From: Pedobacter zeae
GTDB taxonomy: Bacteria; Bacteroidota; Bacteroidia; Sphingobacteriales; Sphingobacteriaceae
Assembly: GCF_014196715.1 (NCBI RefSeq)
Contig: NZ_JACIEF010000004.1
Span: forward strand, 186,001-250,000
Length of the DNA stretch: 64,000 nucleotides
Reading direction: 5' to 3'
The notes beneath the pieces are model-generated. The model saw nothing but the letters and a program-made list of their open reading frames with translations, had not been told where the DNA came from and did no database searches. Shown here one piece after another: positions 44,752 to 53,281 of this stretch. A program made the position numbers and the translations under genes. Each line of letters begins with the position of its first letter. The stretch's first letter is position 1.

Positions 44752-45204
44752 ATGCGCGCAGTTTTACAAAGAGTTACTCAGGCAAGTTGCACTGTTGATG
44801 GTGAAATAACAGGAGCAATTGAAGGTGGATTTTTGGTGTTATTGGGTATTGAGGATGCTGATCAGGCAGAGGATCTGGAGTGGTTGGCACAGAAAATTAT
44901 CGGGATGCGTGTTTTTGGTGATGAAAACGGAATGATGAATAAAGCACTTGCCGATGTGGGTGGAGATATCTTATTGATCAGCCAGTTTACCTTGTTCGCC
45001 TCTACCAAAAAAGGAAACCGTCCGGGTTTTACAAGAGCTGCACGACCTGATGTGGCGATTCCGCTCTACGAGAAAATGATCGAAAAGCTATCGGCTTTAT
45101 TGGGTAAAAAAGTAAAAACCGGAATTTTTGGTGCCGATATGAAAATAGCGCTTTTAAACGATGGACCGGTTACAATTTTGATTGATACAAAAGATAAGGA
45201 ATAA
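44752..45204 (+). CDS. dtd: D-aminoacyl-tRNA deacylase
   Basis: Removes D-amino acids (and glycine from tRNA-Ala) mischarged onto tRNA. The 150 residues begin MRAVLQRVTQASC, with the SQFTLFA motif and the NDGPVTILID motif (Gly-cisPro) that build the chiral filter. It heads a + strand series with the GT39-like gene and the MazG-like gene. Confidence 0.95.
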   Translation: MRAVLQRVTQASCTVDGEITGAIEGGFLVLLGIEDADQAEDLEWLAQKIIGMRVFGDENGMMNKALADVGGDILLISQFTLFASTKKGNRPGFTRAARPDVAIPLYEKMIEKLSALLGKKVKTGIFGADMKIALLNDGPVTILIDTKDKE

Positions 45205-45281
45205 ACAGGAGCGGCGTAACTTTTTAAGTCTTAAAATGTCAAAAAAAATAATTTATTCTAAAACTTTTAAACCGAGCCAGC

Positions 45282-46823
45282 ATGAAGGATCAAAATACTA
45301 ACCGTTTAACAGAATATGGTTGTCTGGTATTTTTTCTAGCGCTAAAATTAATTTTATCTTTTGTATTGGTTAATCCGGTTTACGAATTGCACCGCGATGA
45401 ATTTCTGCATTTAGATCAGGCCAATCATCTCGCAGCAGGTTTTACTTCTGTTCCGCCGTTAACCTCCTTGTTTTCGTGGCTGATTAAGGCTTTCGGCAAT
45501 GGTTTTTTTATGGTAAGGCTTGTACCCGCAGTAATGGGGGCTTTAACCATTTGGTATTGCTGGAAAGTTGTAGGCTTTTTAAAGGGGAACTTATTAGCCA
45601 AATGTTTGGTTGCGGTAGCCTGTTTATGTTCTTCCCTGATGAGGCTAAATACCCTTTACCAGCCTAACTCTTTCGATGTTTTAGCCTGGACAGCTATTTT
45701 CTATTATTTATTGCGGTATTTCGATAAACAGGAAGCCAAATACCTGTATGCTTTTGCCATTTTTGTAGCCTTGGGATTTTTAAATAAATACAATGTTCTT
45801 TTTCTCATTATGGGTTTAATACCCGCTATACTCCTCACGTCAAAACGAAAAATATTTACCGATAAGCATCTTTACCTGGCCATTTTACTTGCACTTTTAA
45901 TCATTTCGCCCAATGTGATCTGGCAGATTAACCATCACTTTCCGGTACTCGTCCATACGAAAACTTTGGAGGCCACACAATTGGTGTATGTAAACCGGAT
46001 TGATTTTTTTAGAGGGCAGTTCCTCTTTTTTATCAGCTCAATTTTCATTCTTCTGGCTGGAATAGGAAGTTTGATTTTTTATAAAGATTTCAGAAAGTAC
46101 AGCTGGATTATCCTGACCTATTTTATTACCCTGGCCATTTTCGGTTATTTTAAGGCAAAAGATTATTATGCCCTGGGTTTGTACCCGGTTTTACTGGCCT
46201 TTGGTGCTCATTATTTAAGCCGGGTTTTAGGTAAAATGTATATAATAACAGGCTTGCTGTTCGCTTTTACAATTGGTTCGTTTATTTATCTTATGCCATT
46301 TATAATGCCGTTTTATAGTCCTGATCAAATTGTTGCCGACCACAATAGATTTGAGCGGGCGGGAACACTACGCTGGGAAGATGGTAAAAATCATGAGGTG
46401 CCGCAGGACTATGCTGATATGAAGGGTTGGAAAGAATTGGCCGCATTGGTTGATGTTGCTTACGGAAAGGTTAAAGATAAATCAGCAGTATTGGTACGTG
46501 CCGATAATTATGGTCAGGCTGGTGCGATTAACTATTATTCGAAATATAAAAACATTAATGCAGTATCGTACAATGCCGACTATCTTTATTGGTTTAAAAT
46601 AGATAAACCTATTAAAGATTTAATCATGATTACCGGATGGCACGATGAAGACCCACAGCGTAAGAGAGAGCAACCCTATTTTAGCAGGATTACCAAAATC
46701 GGGGAAATAAAAACACCTTACGTGAGGGAAAGAGGAGCAGGCGTGTTTTTGCTCGAAGGGGCGAAAATTGAAGTGAACAGCATTATCAAATCAGAAATAG
46801 AAGAAGAAAAAAATGACCATTAA
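45282..46823 (+). CDS. GT39-like membrane glycosyltransferase (dolichyl-phosphate-mannose transferase-like)
   Basis: A 513-residue polytopic membrane protein with about ten hydrophobic segments. The first periplasmic loop has the metal-site motif HRDEFLHLDQANHLAAG, typical of the PMT_2/ArnT superfamily, which transfers sugars from a polyprenyl-phosphate donor to lipids or proteins. A soluble C-terminal domain starts near residue 345. Acceptor unknown. The gene ends inside the MazG-like gene (11-base overlap) and follows dtd by 77 bases. Confidence 0.8.
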   Translation: MKDQNTNRLTEYGCLVFFLALKLILSFVLVNPVYELHRDEFLHLDQANHLAAGFTSVPPLTSLFSWLIKAFGNGFFMVRLVPAVMGALTIWYCWKVVGFLKGNLLAKCLVAVACLCSSLMRLNTLYQPNSFDVLAWTAIFYYLLRYFDKQEAKYLYAFAIFVALGFLNKYNVLFLIMGLIPAILLTSKRKIFTDKHLYLAILLALLIISPNVIWQINHHFPVLVHTKTLEATQLVYVNRIDFFRGQFLFFISSIFILLAGIGSLIFYKDFRKYSWIILTYFITLAIFGYFKAKDYYALGLYPVLLAFGAHYLSRVLGKMYIITGLLFAFTIGSFIYLMPFIMPFYSPDQIVADHNRFERAGTLRWEDGKNHEVPQDYADMKGWKELAALVDVAYGKVKDKSAVLVRADNYGQAGAINYYSKYKNINAVSYNADYLYWFKIDKPIKDLIMITGWHDEDPQRKREQPYFSRITKIGEIKTPYVRERGAGVFLLEGAKIEVNSIIKSEIEEEKNDH

Positions 46824-47139
46824 AGAAGCACAGGAAACCGTAGACCGTTGGATTAATACCACAGGTATCCGTTATTTTAATGAATTGACCAATACGGCCA
46901 TTTTAATGGAAGAAGTTGGGGAGGTGGCGCGGATCATGGCCCGTAAATATGGCGAACAGTCTTTTAAAAAAAGTGATGAAGAGGTAAACCTTGCCGATGA
47001 AATGGCCGATGTAATGTTTGTACTGATCTGCCTGGCTAATCAAACCGGTATTAACTTAACTGAAGCTTTAGAAAACAACCTGAAGAAAAAAAGTATCCGT
47101 GATGCAGACAGGCATAAGAATAATGAGAAACTTAAATAA
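46813..47139 (+). CDS. MazG-like nucleotide pyrophosphohydrolase
   Basis: A 108-residue all-alpha NTP pyrophosphatase. The metal-binding motifs ILMEEVGEVARI (ExxE) and NLADEMADVMFVL (ExxD) are intact, and a basic tail follows. Probable role is removing non-standard nucleotides. It overlaps the glycosyltransferase gene by 11 bases, so translation is probably coupled. Confidence 0.88.
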   Translation: MTIKEAQETVDRWINTTGIRYFNELTNTAILMEEVGEVARIMARKYGEQSFKKSDEEVNLADEMADVMFVLICLANQTGINLTEALENNLKKKSIRDADRHKNNEKLK

Positions 47140-47169
47140 GTCAGGAGTCCTCAGTTGGGAGTCTGAAGT

Positions 47170-47472
47170 CTAAGCGACGAACTCCATCAGACTTCTATAA
47201 GCTACAAAACGGTTTTTATACCTTTCGTTTAATTCTGCCTGTAAAGCCGGTGCAAATTCTTGCTGGTATTTATTGTAATGCTCTAGTGTTTCTGCCACGT
47301 ACTGCGCACAATAAGTTACCCCTTCATTAGGCGAATCCACAACCTTTAACAAGCGGTTGGAAACAAACATGCCTGTTGCCATCACCTCAGGGATATGAAC
47401 ATCCTGCATCCATTGTAACCATTCTTCGGCTGCTGCATCTTCGAGGATGAGCGTAACATTATATAAAAACAT
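47170..47472 (-). CDS. DUF4286 family protein
   Basis: A 100-residue protein matching the DUF4286 pattern common in Bacteroidota: MFLYNVTLILEDAAAEEWLQ near the start, HIPEVMATGMF, and a C-terminal RYKNRFVAYRSLMEFV. It looks like a small dimeric alpha-beta barrel fold. Function unknown. It converges with the MazG-like gene. Confidence 0.75.
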   Translation of the reverse strand: MFLYNVTLILEDAAAEEWLQWMQDVHIPEVMATGMFVSNRLLKVVDSPNEGVTYCAQYVAETLEHYNKYQQEFAPALQAELNERYKNRFVAYRSLMEFVA

Positions 47473-47552
47473 ACTGCAAAGGTAAATAATATATAAATAC
47501 CAAAAAATGTATGGGATAACGGTTTTTATTCTTTCAAGTGCTATTATTTAGT

Positions 47553-47560
47553 TAAATTTG
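47553..47560 (+). promoter_or_regulatory. Possible -7 element upstream of the small membrane protein gene
   Basis: TAAATTTG is a perfect TAnnTTTG match 19 bases before the ATG at 47580. The -33 region has only a T-rich run (no TTG). Confidence 0.4.
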
Positions 47561-47579
47561 TAAGATCTTCTTCTCTAGA

Positions 47580-47843
47580 ATGATACGAAACAACGCCTCT
47601 CAAAAAATCGATAATTCCACGCGCAATTACATTTATACCGGTTACCTCACTGCCATATTTGGCGGGGTTTTGGGCCTGGTAATCGGTTGGGATATCTTGA
47701 AAAGAAAAAAGACATTATATACCGGTGAAAAAGTGTTTTCTTATTCCTTAACGGACCGGCAGCATGGTGCGAGAATTTTAATTTTAGCTGGTATTTGCTT
47801 CATTTTGTTGTTAACCTTAACTATTATTGCATTAGATGCATAA
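47580..47843 (+). CDS. Small two-helix membrane protein
   Basis: An 87-residue protein with two transmembrane helices (about residues 21-40 and 66-83) joined by a cytosolic-looking loop with KRKKTLYTGEKVFSYSLTDR. The loop and both helices match the C-terminal part of the protein at 48459, so the two share an unnamed membrane module. Function unknown. First of three closely spaced + strand genes. Confidence 0.7.
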   Translation: MIRNNASQKIDNSTRNYIYTGYLTAIFGGVLGLVIGWDILKRKKTLYTGEKVFSYSLTDRQHGARILILAGICFILLLTLTIIALDA

Positions 47844-47861
47844 GTTGTCTGCAATATCAGA

Positions 47862-48425
47862 ATGATTACCATTACCACATCCTCTACCATAAAAGAGCTT
47901 GAAGGAATTCTTGAACTTCAAAAGCAAAACCTAAAACAGGATTTAACGCCCGAACAAATTAAAGCGCAAGGGTTTGTTACAGTTTCGCATTCGCTCGATG
48001 ATCTGGAGAAGATGCATCGGTATGAACCTAATATTATTGCAAAAAATGGCGATTTAATTGCAGCTTATGTGCTGGGAATGACCAGGCAATCAAAAAACGA
48101 TATTCCAAGGCTCATGGAGATGTACGAAAGCTTCGATCATATTCTATACCAGGGAAAACCCGTTTCTGATCATCGTTATATTGTAGTTGGGCAGGTTTGC
48201 GTAGGCTATGAATATAGGGGTAAAGGTTTATTTGATCAATGCTATAATGCCTATAAAGATTATTTTAAGGGTAAATATGATTTCGCCATCACCGAAATTG
48301 CAAGTATTAACCTTCGATCGATGAATGCACACCAGCGTGTTGGCTTCGAAGTAATTTACACTTATACTGATCATAGCAGTGTAGAATGGAATGTGGTGGT
48401 TTGGGATTGGGGTGATTTTAATTAG
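47862..48425 (+). CDS. GNAT-family N-acetyltransferase
   Basis: A 187-residue protein with the GNAT acetyl-CoA-binding segment GQVCVGYEYRGKGLFDQ (near residues 106-122, with the R/Q-x-x-G-x-G/A loop as YRGKG), then EIASINLRSMNAHQRVGFEVI, the usual end of the fold. Substrate unknown. It lies 18 bases after the small membrane protein gene and about 30 before the next, so the three probably form one transcript. Confidence 0.82.
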   Translation: MITITTSSTIKELEGILELQKQNLKQDLTPEQIKAQGFVTVSHSLDDLEKMHRYEPNIIAKNGDLIAAYVLGMTRQSKNDIPRLMEMYESFDHILYQGKPVSDHRYIVVGQVCVGYEYRGKGLFDQCYNAYKDYFKGKYDFAITEIASINLRSMNAHQRVGFEVIYTYTDHSSVEWNVVVWDWGDFN

Positions 48426-48458
48426 TATCTTCGTTTTAACGCTTTATTGAAATTAATT

Positions 48459-49109
48459 ATGGCCACCGATTTTGTTACGTTTCAAAGATTTAATGAGCAG
48501 GCAGCAGCTTTAGCACTAGCAGAAACATTCAAAGAAAATAAAATGGAGGTGGAGCTAGAAGATGCTTCTGCAAATTTTGACATTACCTTTGCTAATAATC
48601 AGATTGATAAAGATTACAGGGTTAAGCTAAAACCTGAAGACTTTGAACAAGCTAATGTATTATTACAGCAGCAAGCGGAGAAAGATTTATTAGATGTAGA
48701 CCCAAATTATTATCTGTTTGATTTCAGTGATGACGAGTTGAGGGAAATTATTGAAAAACAAGATGAGTGGAGTAGTTTGGATTTTTTACTGGCTACCAAA
48801 ATATTAAAGGAACATGGCGTTGAAGTAAATGTTAATCAAATTCAGACGCTTAAATTAAAAAGAATAGCGGAATTGTCCATGCCTGAAAAAAGTCCAAAAC
48901 TATTAATTACTGCGGGTTATATTCTAGCGGCTTTAGGTGGACTTTTAGCCATAATAATCGGAGCACACTTAAGAAATCATAAAAAAACATTGCCTAATGG
49001 AGAACGGATTTTTGGTTATTCGGCTTCAGATAGGGCACACGGTGAAAGAATTCTGATTGTCGGTATTCTTGGGCTTATCCTTTGGACTATATATCAATTC
49101 TCTAAATAG
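48459..49109 (+). CDS. Membrane protein with DUF2007-like N-terminal region
   Basis: From the ATG at 48459 (MATDFVTFQRF) 216 residues. The N-terminal 70 residues resemble a signal-transducing DUF2007-type ferredoxin-like fold (FQRFNEQAAALALAETFK, then YRVKLKPEDFEQANVLL); this is tentative. A charged middle region leads to a C-terminal two-helix module with HKKTLPNGERIFGYSASDR, matching the protein at 47580. Function unknown. Confidence 0.65.
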   Translation: MATDFVTFQRFNEQAAALALAETFKENKMEVELEDASANFDITFANNQIDKDYRVKLKPEDFEQANVLLQQQAEKDLLDVDPNYYLFDFSDDELREIIEKQDEWSSLDFLLATKILKEHGVEVNVNQIQTLKLKRIAELSMPEKSPKLLITAGYILAALGGLLAIIIGAHLRNHKKTLPNGERIFGYSASDRAHGERILIVGILGLILWTIYQFSK

Positions 49110-49159
49110 GACAACTTGAATTAGCTAATTTGCCAATAGGTCTGGTAGTTTTTTTGGAT

Positions 49160-49202
49160 ATAGATCTCTCCATTCCGCTTCACTTCAGTCGAGATGACGA
49201 TA
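49160..49202. repeat. Dispersed element (TCGAGATGACG family), half copy
   Basis: tagatctctccattccgctt followed by a cacttcagtcgagatgacga end matches the right half of the elements at 7476 and 20346. It sits between convergent genes, next to a run of ccaatgaaccaatgaccaat near 49300-49340. Confidence 0.65.
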
Positions 49203-49342
49203 ATATTTAATTGGCATTTAAACGATGTTCATTTGGATTCAGTTAACCGATTTAAACACTTAACCAATTAACCCGTTTTATTATCATTGCCTAATCAACC
49301 AATCACCAATGAACCAATGACCAATGAACCAATGAACCAACT

Positions 49343-51166
49343 CTAAACCCCATCTCCCCGTAAATTCCTGAATCTTTTTCTGGCCTCAGCGCTGAACATA
49401 CTGCCAGGATAATCCGTAATGAGCTTTTGGAAATATATTTTTGCCTGTGTAATATCATTCAGTTTTTTTTCGTACAGATCACCCAATGTAAACAGTGCAT
49501 CATCTGTCCAGATCCCATCTTTAAATTCTTCCGTTACTTTTTTGAGTATATCGGCCGCTTTCTGAAAATCATTGGCTTTAATAAAAATCCGTGCTTTACT
49601 CATCATTATGGCATCCGCCAAACTGTTCTGCGGATAGGCAATGGCAATGCTGTCCATTTTTTTTACCGCTTTTTCGGGCAGGTTCCTGAATAAAAGCATC
49701 TCTGCATCAGCATACATTTTTAAGGCATTACTATCAGCCGGGGTCTGGATGTTGTCGCTGATCAATAAACTTAGGTTTAAGGCATCATTGGCAATCAGTT
49801 GAGAGGTAGCGGCTTTTAGAACCAAACATTGGCCATTGCTGTATTCGAAATTGCCCTGATAAAAGGAGAGTTTAGCGCTCCTGAAACGGGCTTCGTTGCC
49901 TACAGGCTGTCCTTCGAACTGTTTGCTTACCTGTTCGTACACCAAAAATGCTTCCCAGGGCTGGTTGGTTAAAATGTAAATGTCGCCTAAATCCAGTTTC
50001 AGCTGGCCAAGTTCCGTATCATTAATACCCGGCATTTTAATCGCTTCTTCCAGTTCTTTTTCTGCTTTAGCGGGCTGGTTTAAATAATAAGCCTGTAGAT
50101 TGGCCAATTTCTTAATCGCGAAAAGGGTGTTTCTGTTTTTGCCGTTTTCTTCCAGCAGGGATTCATAATCTTTTGCCAGCAGATCAAGGTCAGCAGTCGT
50201 ATATTTTCCGCTGGTACGCAGGTTGTACCGGGTATTGAGCATCTCTATTTTTGAGGGAAGATAATATGGGTTATCCTTTCCCTTGGTGAGCAGGTAATCG
50301 TAGGCTTTAATCGCTGTTTCATAAGCGCCATTATCTACAAAAGTATAAATGGCGTTAAATAATGTACCTCCGTCTGCCTTGGTCCGTTTATCAAAGGCGA
50401 TCAGCTGGCGCAAGGCCATGTCAAATTCCTGTTGCTGGATATAATTCCAGGTAAGCAACTGAATATAAATTTCGGCATCGGGTTCTTTCTGTATTTTCTT
50501 TAAAATAGCGGCCTGAAAAGTCTCATAGTCGTTTTTATCTTCAAAAACAGATGATAATACCGCTTCGGCCTGTGGTAAGAGCTGTGGCATCGTAGCCATG
50601 GCATCCAGGTATTCCTGCATCAGCATGGGTTTATCCTTTTTGAAACGGTAAATGTTTAACAGTTCAAAAACGAAAGCCTGGTCGTTGCCCAGCAATTTTC
50701 GTCCTTGTTTAAAGGTTTGAACGGCAAAATCGTAATTTTCGAAACGGTAGAAGTTGTTGGCCAGGTTTCTGATCCTGAATTCTTCTTTAGGCAGTTTCGA
50801 AATTACCTCGTTAAAAATTTTGCCGGCTGCCTGTACATCGCCTTTTTCCTGGTAGAGTTTACCCAAGGCTATGGAATAAAGTTCGTTTTGTTGATTTTTT
50901 TTAATCTCGCGCTTTACCACTTTTTCGGCAACATCATAACGCTTTAATTTTAACAACGTATTGAAATAAATGTCGAAATAAGCATCATTGTTAGGGATGG
51001 CGTAGAGTTTTTCGAGCAGTACAACCGCTTTTTCATAATCTCCTTCCTGGTAATATTGAATCGCCAGTGTGCTCTCATCCGGAGCAACCTGCTGGTTGGG
51101 ACGGAAAATCTGCGCTTCGGCCCCAAATGTCAGCAATAAAAATATGATGAAAAGCAAGCGGTTCAT
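49343..51166 (-). CDS. Exported TPR-repeat protein
   Basis: A 607-residue protein with a signal peptide (MNRLLFIIFLLLTFGAEAQ) and many TPR units, such as AIQYYQEGDYEKAVVLLEKL, LGKLYQEKGDVQAAGKIFNE and DALFTLGDLYEKKLNDITQA. Periplasmic by prediction. TPR arrays bind protein partners; the partner is unknown. It resembles tetratricopeptide proteins common in Bacteroidota envelopes. Alone on the minus strand, opposite the S9-like lipoprotein gene. Confidence 0.75.
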   Translation of the reverse strand: MNRLLFIIFLLLTFGAEAQIFRPNQQVAPDESTLAIQYYQEGDYEKAVVLLEKLYAIPNNDAYFDIYFNTLLKLKRYDVAEKVVKREIKKNQQNELYSIALGKLYQEKGDVQAAGKIFNEVISKLPKEEFRIRNLANNFYRFENYDFAVQTFKQGRKLLGNDQAFVFELLNIYRFKKDKPMLMQEYLDAMATMPQLLPQAEAVLSSVFEDKNDYETFQAAILKKIQKEPDAEIYIQLLTWNYIQQQEFDMALRQLIAFDKRTKADGGTLFNAIYTFVDNGAYETAIKAYDYLLTKGKDNPYYLPSKIEMLNTRYNLRTSGKYTTADLDLLAKDYESLLEENGKNRNTLFAIKKLANLQAYYLNQPAKAEKELEEAIKMPGINDTELGQLKLDLGDIYILTNQPWEAFLVYEQVSKQFEGQPVGNEARFRSAKLSFYQGNFEYSNGQCLVLKAATSQLIANDALNLSLLISDNIQTPADSNALKMYADAEMLLFRNLPEKAVKKMDSIAIAYPQNSLADAIMMSKARIFIKANDFQKAADILKKVTEEFKDGIWTDDALFTLGDLYEKKLNDITQAKIYFQKLITDYPGSMFSAEARKRFRNLRGDGV

Positions 51167-51395
51167 AACCCTAAATTATAAGTTTTAAATGTAACATTTT
51201 AATACATCTTTAGCTAAAGCACTCATGCGTATAAAACGTATTTTAAATGTTACCTGTATTTTATTTTGTGTAAATTTTATAAATACTAAATTGAACCACA
51301 ACTTATTATTTTTATTGGTATAAGTAACATTGTTGGTGTAAATCGCTTAAAGTTGTTTGGTTACTTATTTTTGTCATCCGGTGAAGGGATTATTT

Positions 51396-53279
51396 ATGTT
51401 GAAGAGAATTTTTCTAATGCTAATGGTTGTATTGGTGTGGGCCTGTAAGGATTCAAACCATGATACTATTCCTGTGGACAATTTTTTTAAAACGCAGGAT
51501 AAAGCCTATTACCGTATTTCTCCCGACGGCAAAAGCCTGTCTTATTTAAAGCTGCACGATAAAAAACTTGATCTTTTTGTTGAGGATCTGGCTACAGGAA
51601 ACAGTATACAACTTACCCATTTAAATGGGAAAAATATCAGTTTTCATTTCTGGACAAGCAATAACGAACTGATTTATTATACCGAAGATGGCTCTAAAGA
51701 GCGTAGGTCTGATATTTTCGTTATTAATAAAGATGGAAGTAAGCAGGTACAGTTAAGTGCCAATGAAAAAAATAGATTGCGGGTAATAGAAGATCAGCTG
51801 ATTGATGATAAATACATTATTGTAGCCTCAAACAAGCGCGATTCGACCGTTTTTGATGTATACCGCTTAAATGTCAGGAATGGGAAAATGGAAATTGCTG
51901 CAAAAAATCCGGGTAATGTTACCAAATGGATGACAGACAGCAAAGGGGTACTTAAAATTGCCGTTGCCAGCGATGGGGTAAACGAAACCCTGATGTACCG
52001 TGAAAAGGAAAACCAGGCTTTTGTACCGGTAATTACGAATAATTTTGAAACAACCTTGCAGCCCATTGCCTTTTCGGAAGACCAGCCTAATGTACTTTAT
52101 GCCATTTCGAGCATTAACCGCGATAAGAACGTGCTGGTAGCACTTGATTTAAAAAGCGGGAAAGAAAAACAGGTGCTTTTTGCAAACGATACCTTAAACG
52201 TAGTAGATGCAACCTATTCGCGGTTCCGGAAAAAAATGCTCTTTGCAACCTGCGAAACCTGGAAAAGGGAAAAATTTTACCTTGATGACAGTGCAAAAGT
52301 GGCTTACTCGATCATAGATAAACTTTTGCCTGGCACTGAATGGGTAATTATGGATAAAGATAAAACGGATAAAGTGTTTGTAATACGCACCTTTACCGAT
52401 AAAAATCCGGGTTCTTATTATTTGTATACAACGGCTGATAAAAGGCTTAAAAAACTGACCGATGTGAGTCCTTCCATTAAACCGGAAGATATGAATGCCA
52501 TGAAACCCATCAGTTTCAAAAGTCGCGATAGTTTAACCATTAACGGTTATTTAACCTTACCTAAAAATAAAAAGCCTGTTAATTTACCGGTTGTGGTGCT
52601 GCCGCATAATGGGCCAAAGTCAAGAAATAGTTGGGGGTATAATGCAGAGGTACAGTTTTTGGCCAACCGTGGCTATGCTGTTTTGCAGGTAAATTACCGC
52701 GGTTCTACGGGCTATGGAAAATCATTTTATGCTGCGGGTTTTAAACAGTGGAGCGATAAGATACAGGAGGATGTAAATGACGGTGTAAAATGGCTTATTG
52801 CAGGGAAAATTGCCAATCCTAAAAAAATTGCTATTTATGGTAACGGTTTCGGCGGATATATTGCATTAAACTGTTTGTATAAAAATCCCGATCTTTATAA
52901 ATGCGGCGGATCCAATTCGGGTGTGATTAACCTGTTTAGTTACCTGAAAACCTTCCCTCCGTTTTTAAAGGCCAAATTACAGATGTATTACGAAATTTTG
53001 GGCAATCCGATAACTGAAACCGATTATATGCGCTTTGCGTCGCCTGTATTCCATGCCGACCGCTTTAAGGCACCTGTTTTTATTGCCCAAAATCCAAAAG
53101 ATCCGAGTGTTAACGTAGCAGAAGGCGTACAGTTCATTAAAGAACTTAAAAAACGGAATGTTCAGGTCACCTACATCGAAAAAGAAGAAGGTCCGGATCC
53201 GGTAGTGCGCCAACAGAGCAGAACAGCCCTGTATAAAGCCTTAGAAGAGTTTTTAAAAGAAAATCTAGGTAAGAAATAG
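51396..53279 (+). CDS. S9 (prolyl oligopeptidase)-family lipoprotein, probably inactive
   Basis: Start at the ATG at 51396, 627 residues. Signal and lipobox: MLKRIFLMLMVVLVWACKD. A beta-propeller-like region (about 30-370; ISPDGKSLSYLK, FVINKDGSK) precedes an alpha/beta-hydrolase domain with NLPVVVLPHNGP, VNYRGSTGYGKSFY and QEDVNDGVKWL. The nucleophile loop reads YGNGFGGYIAL: Gly484 stands where GxSxGG requires Ser. The His loop reads EEGPDPV, with Pro600 in place of His; Asp569 remains. So the fold is kept but the triad is not. The gene ends two bases before the sensor kinase gene, pointing to a sensing or binding role. Confidence 0.82.
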   Translation: MLKRIFLMLMVVLVWACKDSNHDTIPVDNFFKTQDKAYYRISPDGKSLSYLKLHDKKLDLFVEDLATGNSIQLTHLNGKNISFHFWTSNNELIYYTEDGSKERRSDIFVINKDGSKQVQLSANEKNRLRVIEDQLIDDKYIIVASNKRDSTVFDVYRLNVRNGKMEIAAKNPGNVTKWMTDSKGVLKIAVASDGVNETLMYREKENQAFVPVITNNFETTLQPIAFSEDQPNVLYAISSINRDKNVLVALDLKSGKEKQVLFANDTLNVVDATYSRFRKKMLFATCETWKREKFYLDDSAKVAYSIIDKLLPGTEWVIMDKDKTDKVFVIRTFTDKNPGSYYLYTTADKRLKKLTDVSPSIKPEDMNAMKPISFKSRDSLTINGYLTLPKNKKPVNLPVVVLPHNGPKSRNSWGYNAEVQFLANRGYAVLQVNYRGSTGYGKSFYAAGFKQWSDKIQEDVNDGVKWLIAGKIANPKKIAIYGNGFGGYIALNCLYKNPDLYKCGGSNSGVINLFSYLKTFPPFLKAKLQMYYEILGNPITETDYMRFASPVFHADRFKAPVFIAQNPKDPSVNVAEGVQFIKELKKRNVQVTYIEKEEGPDPVVRQQSRTALYKALEEFLKENLGKK

Positions 53280-53281
53280 GT

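Noticed and set aside
51396..53279. An active prolyl oligopeptidase/dipeptidyl peptidase.
   Set aside because: The nucleophile Ser and catalytic His positions are Gly484 and Pro600; the reading frame is otherwise intact, so it is not a pseudogene but is unlikely to be a peptidase.
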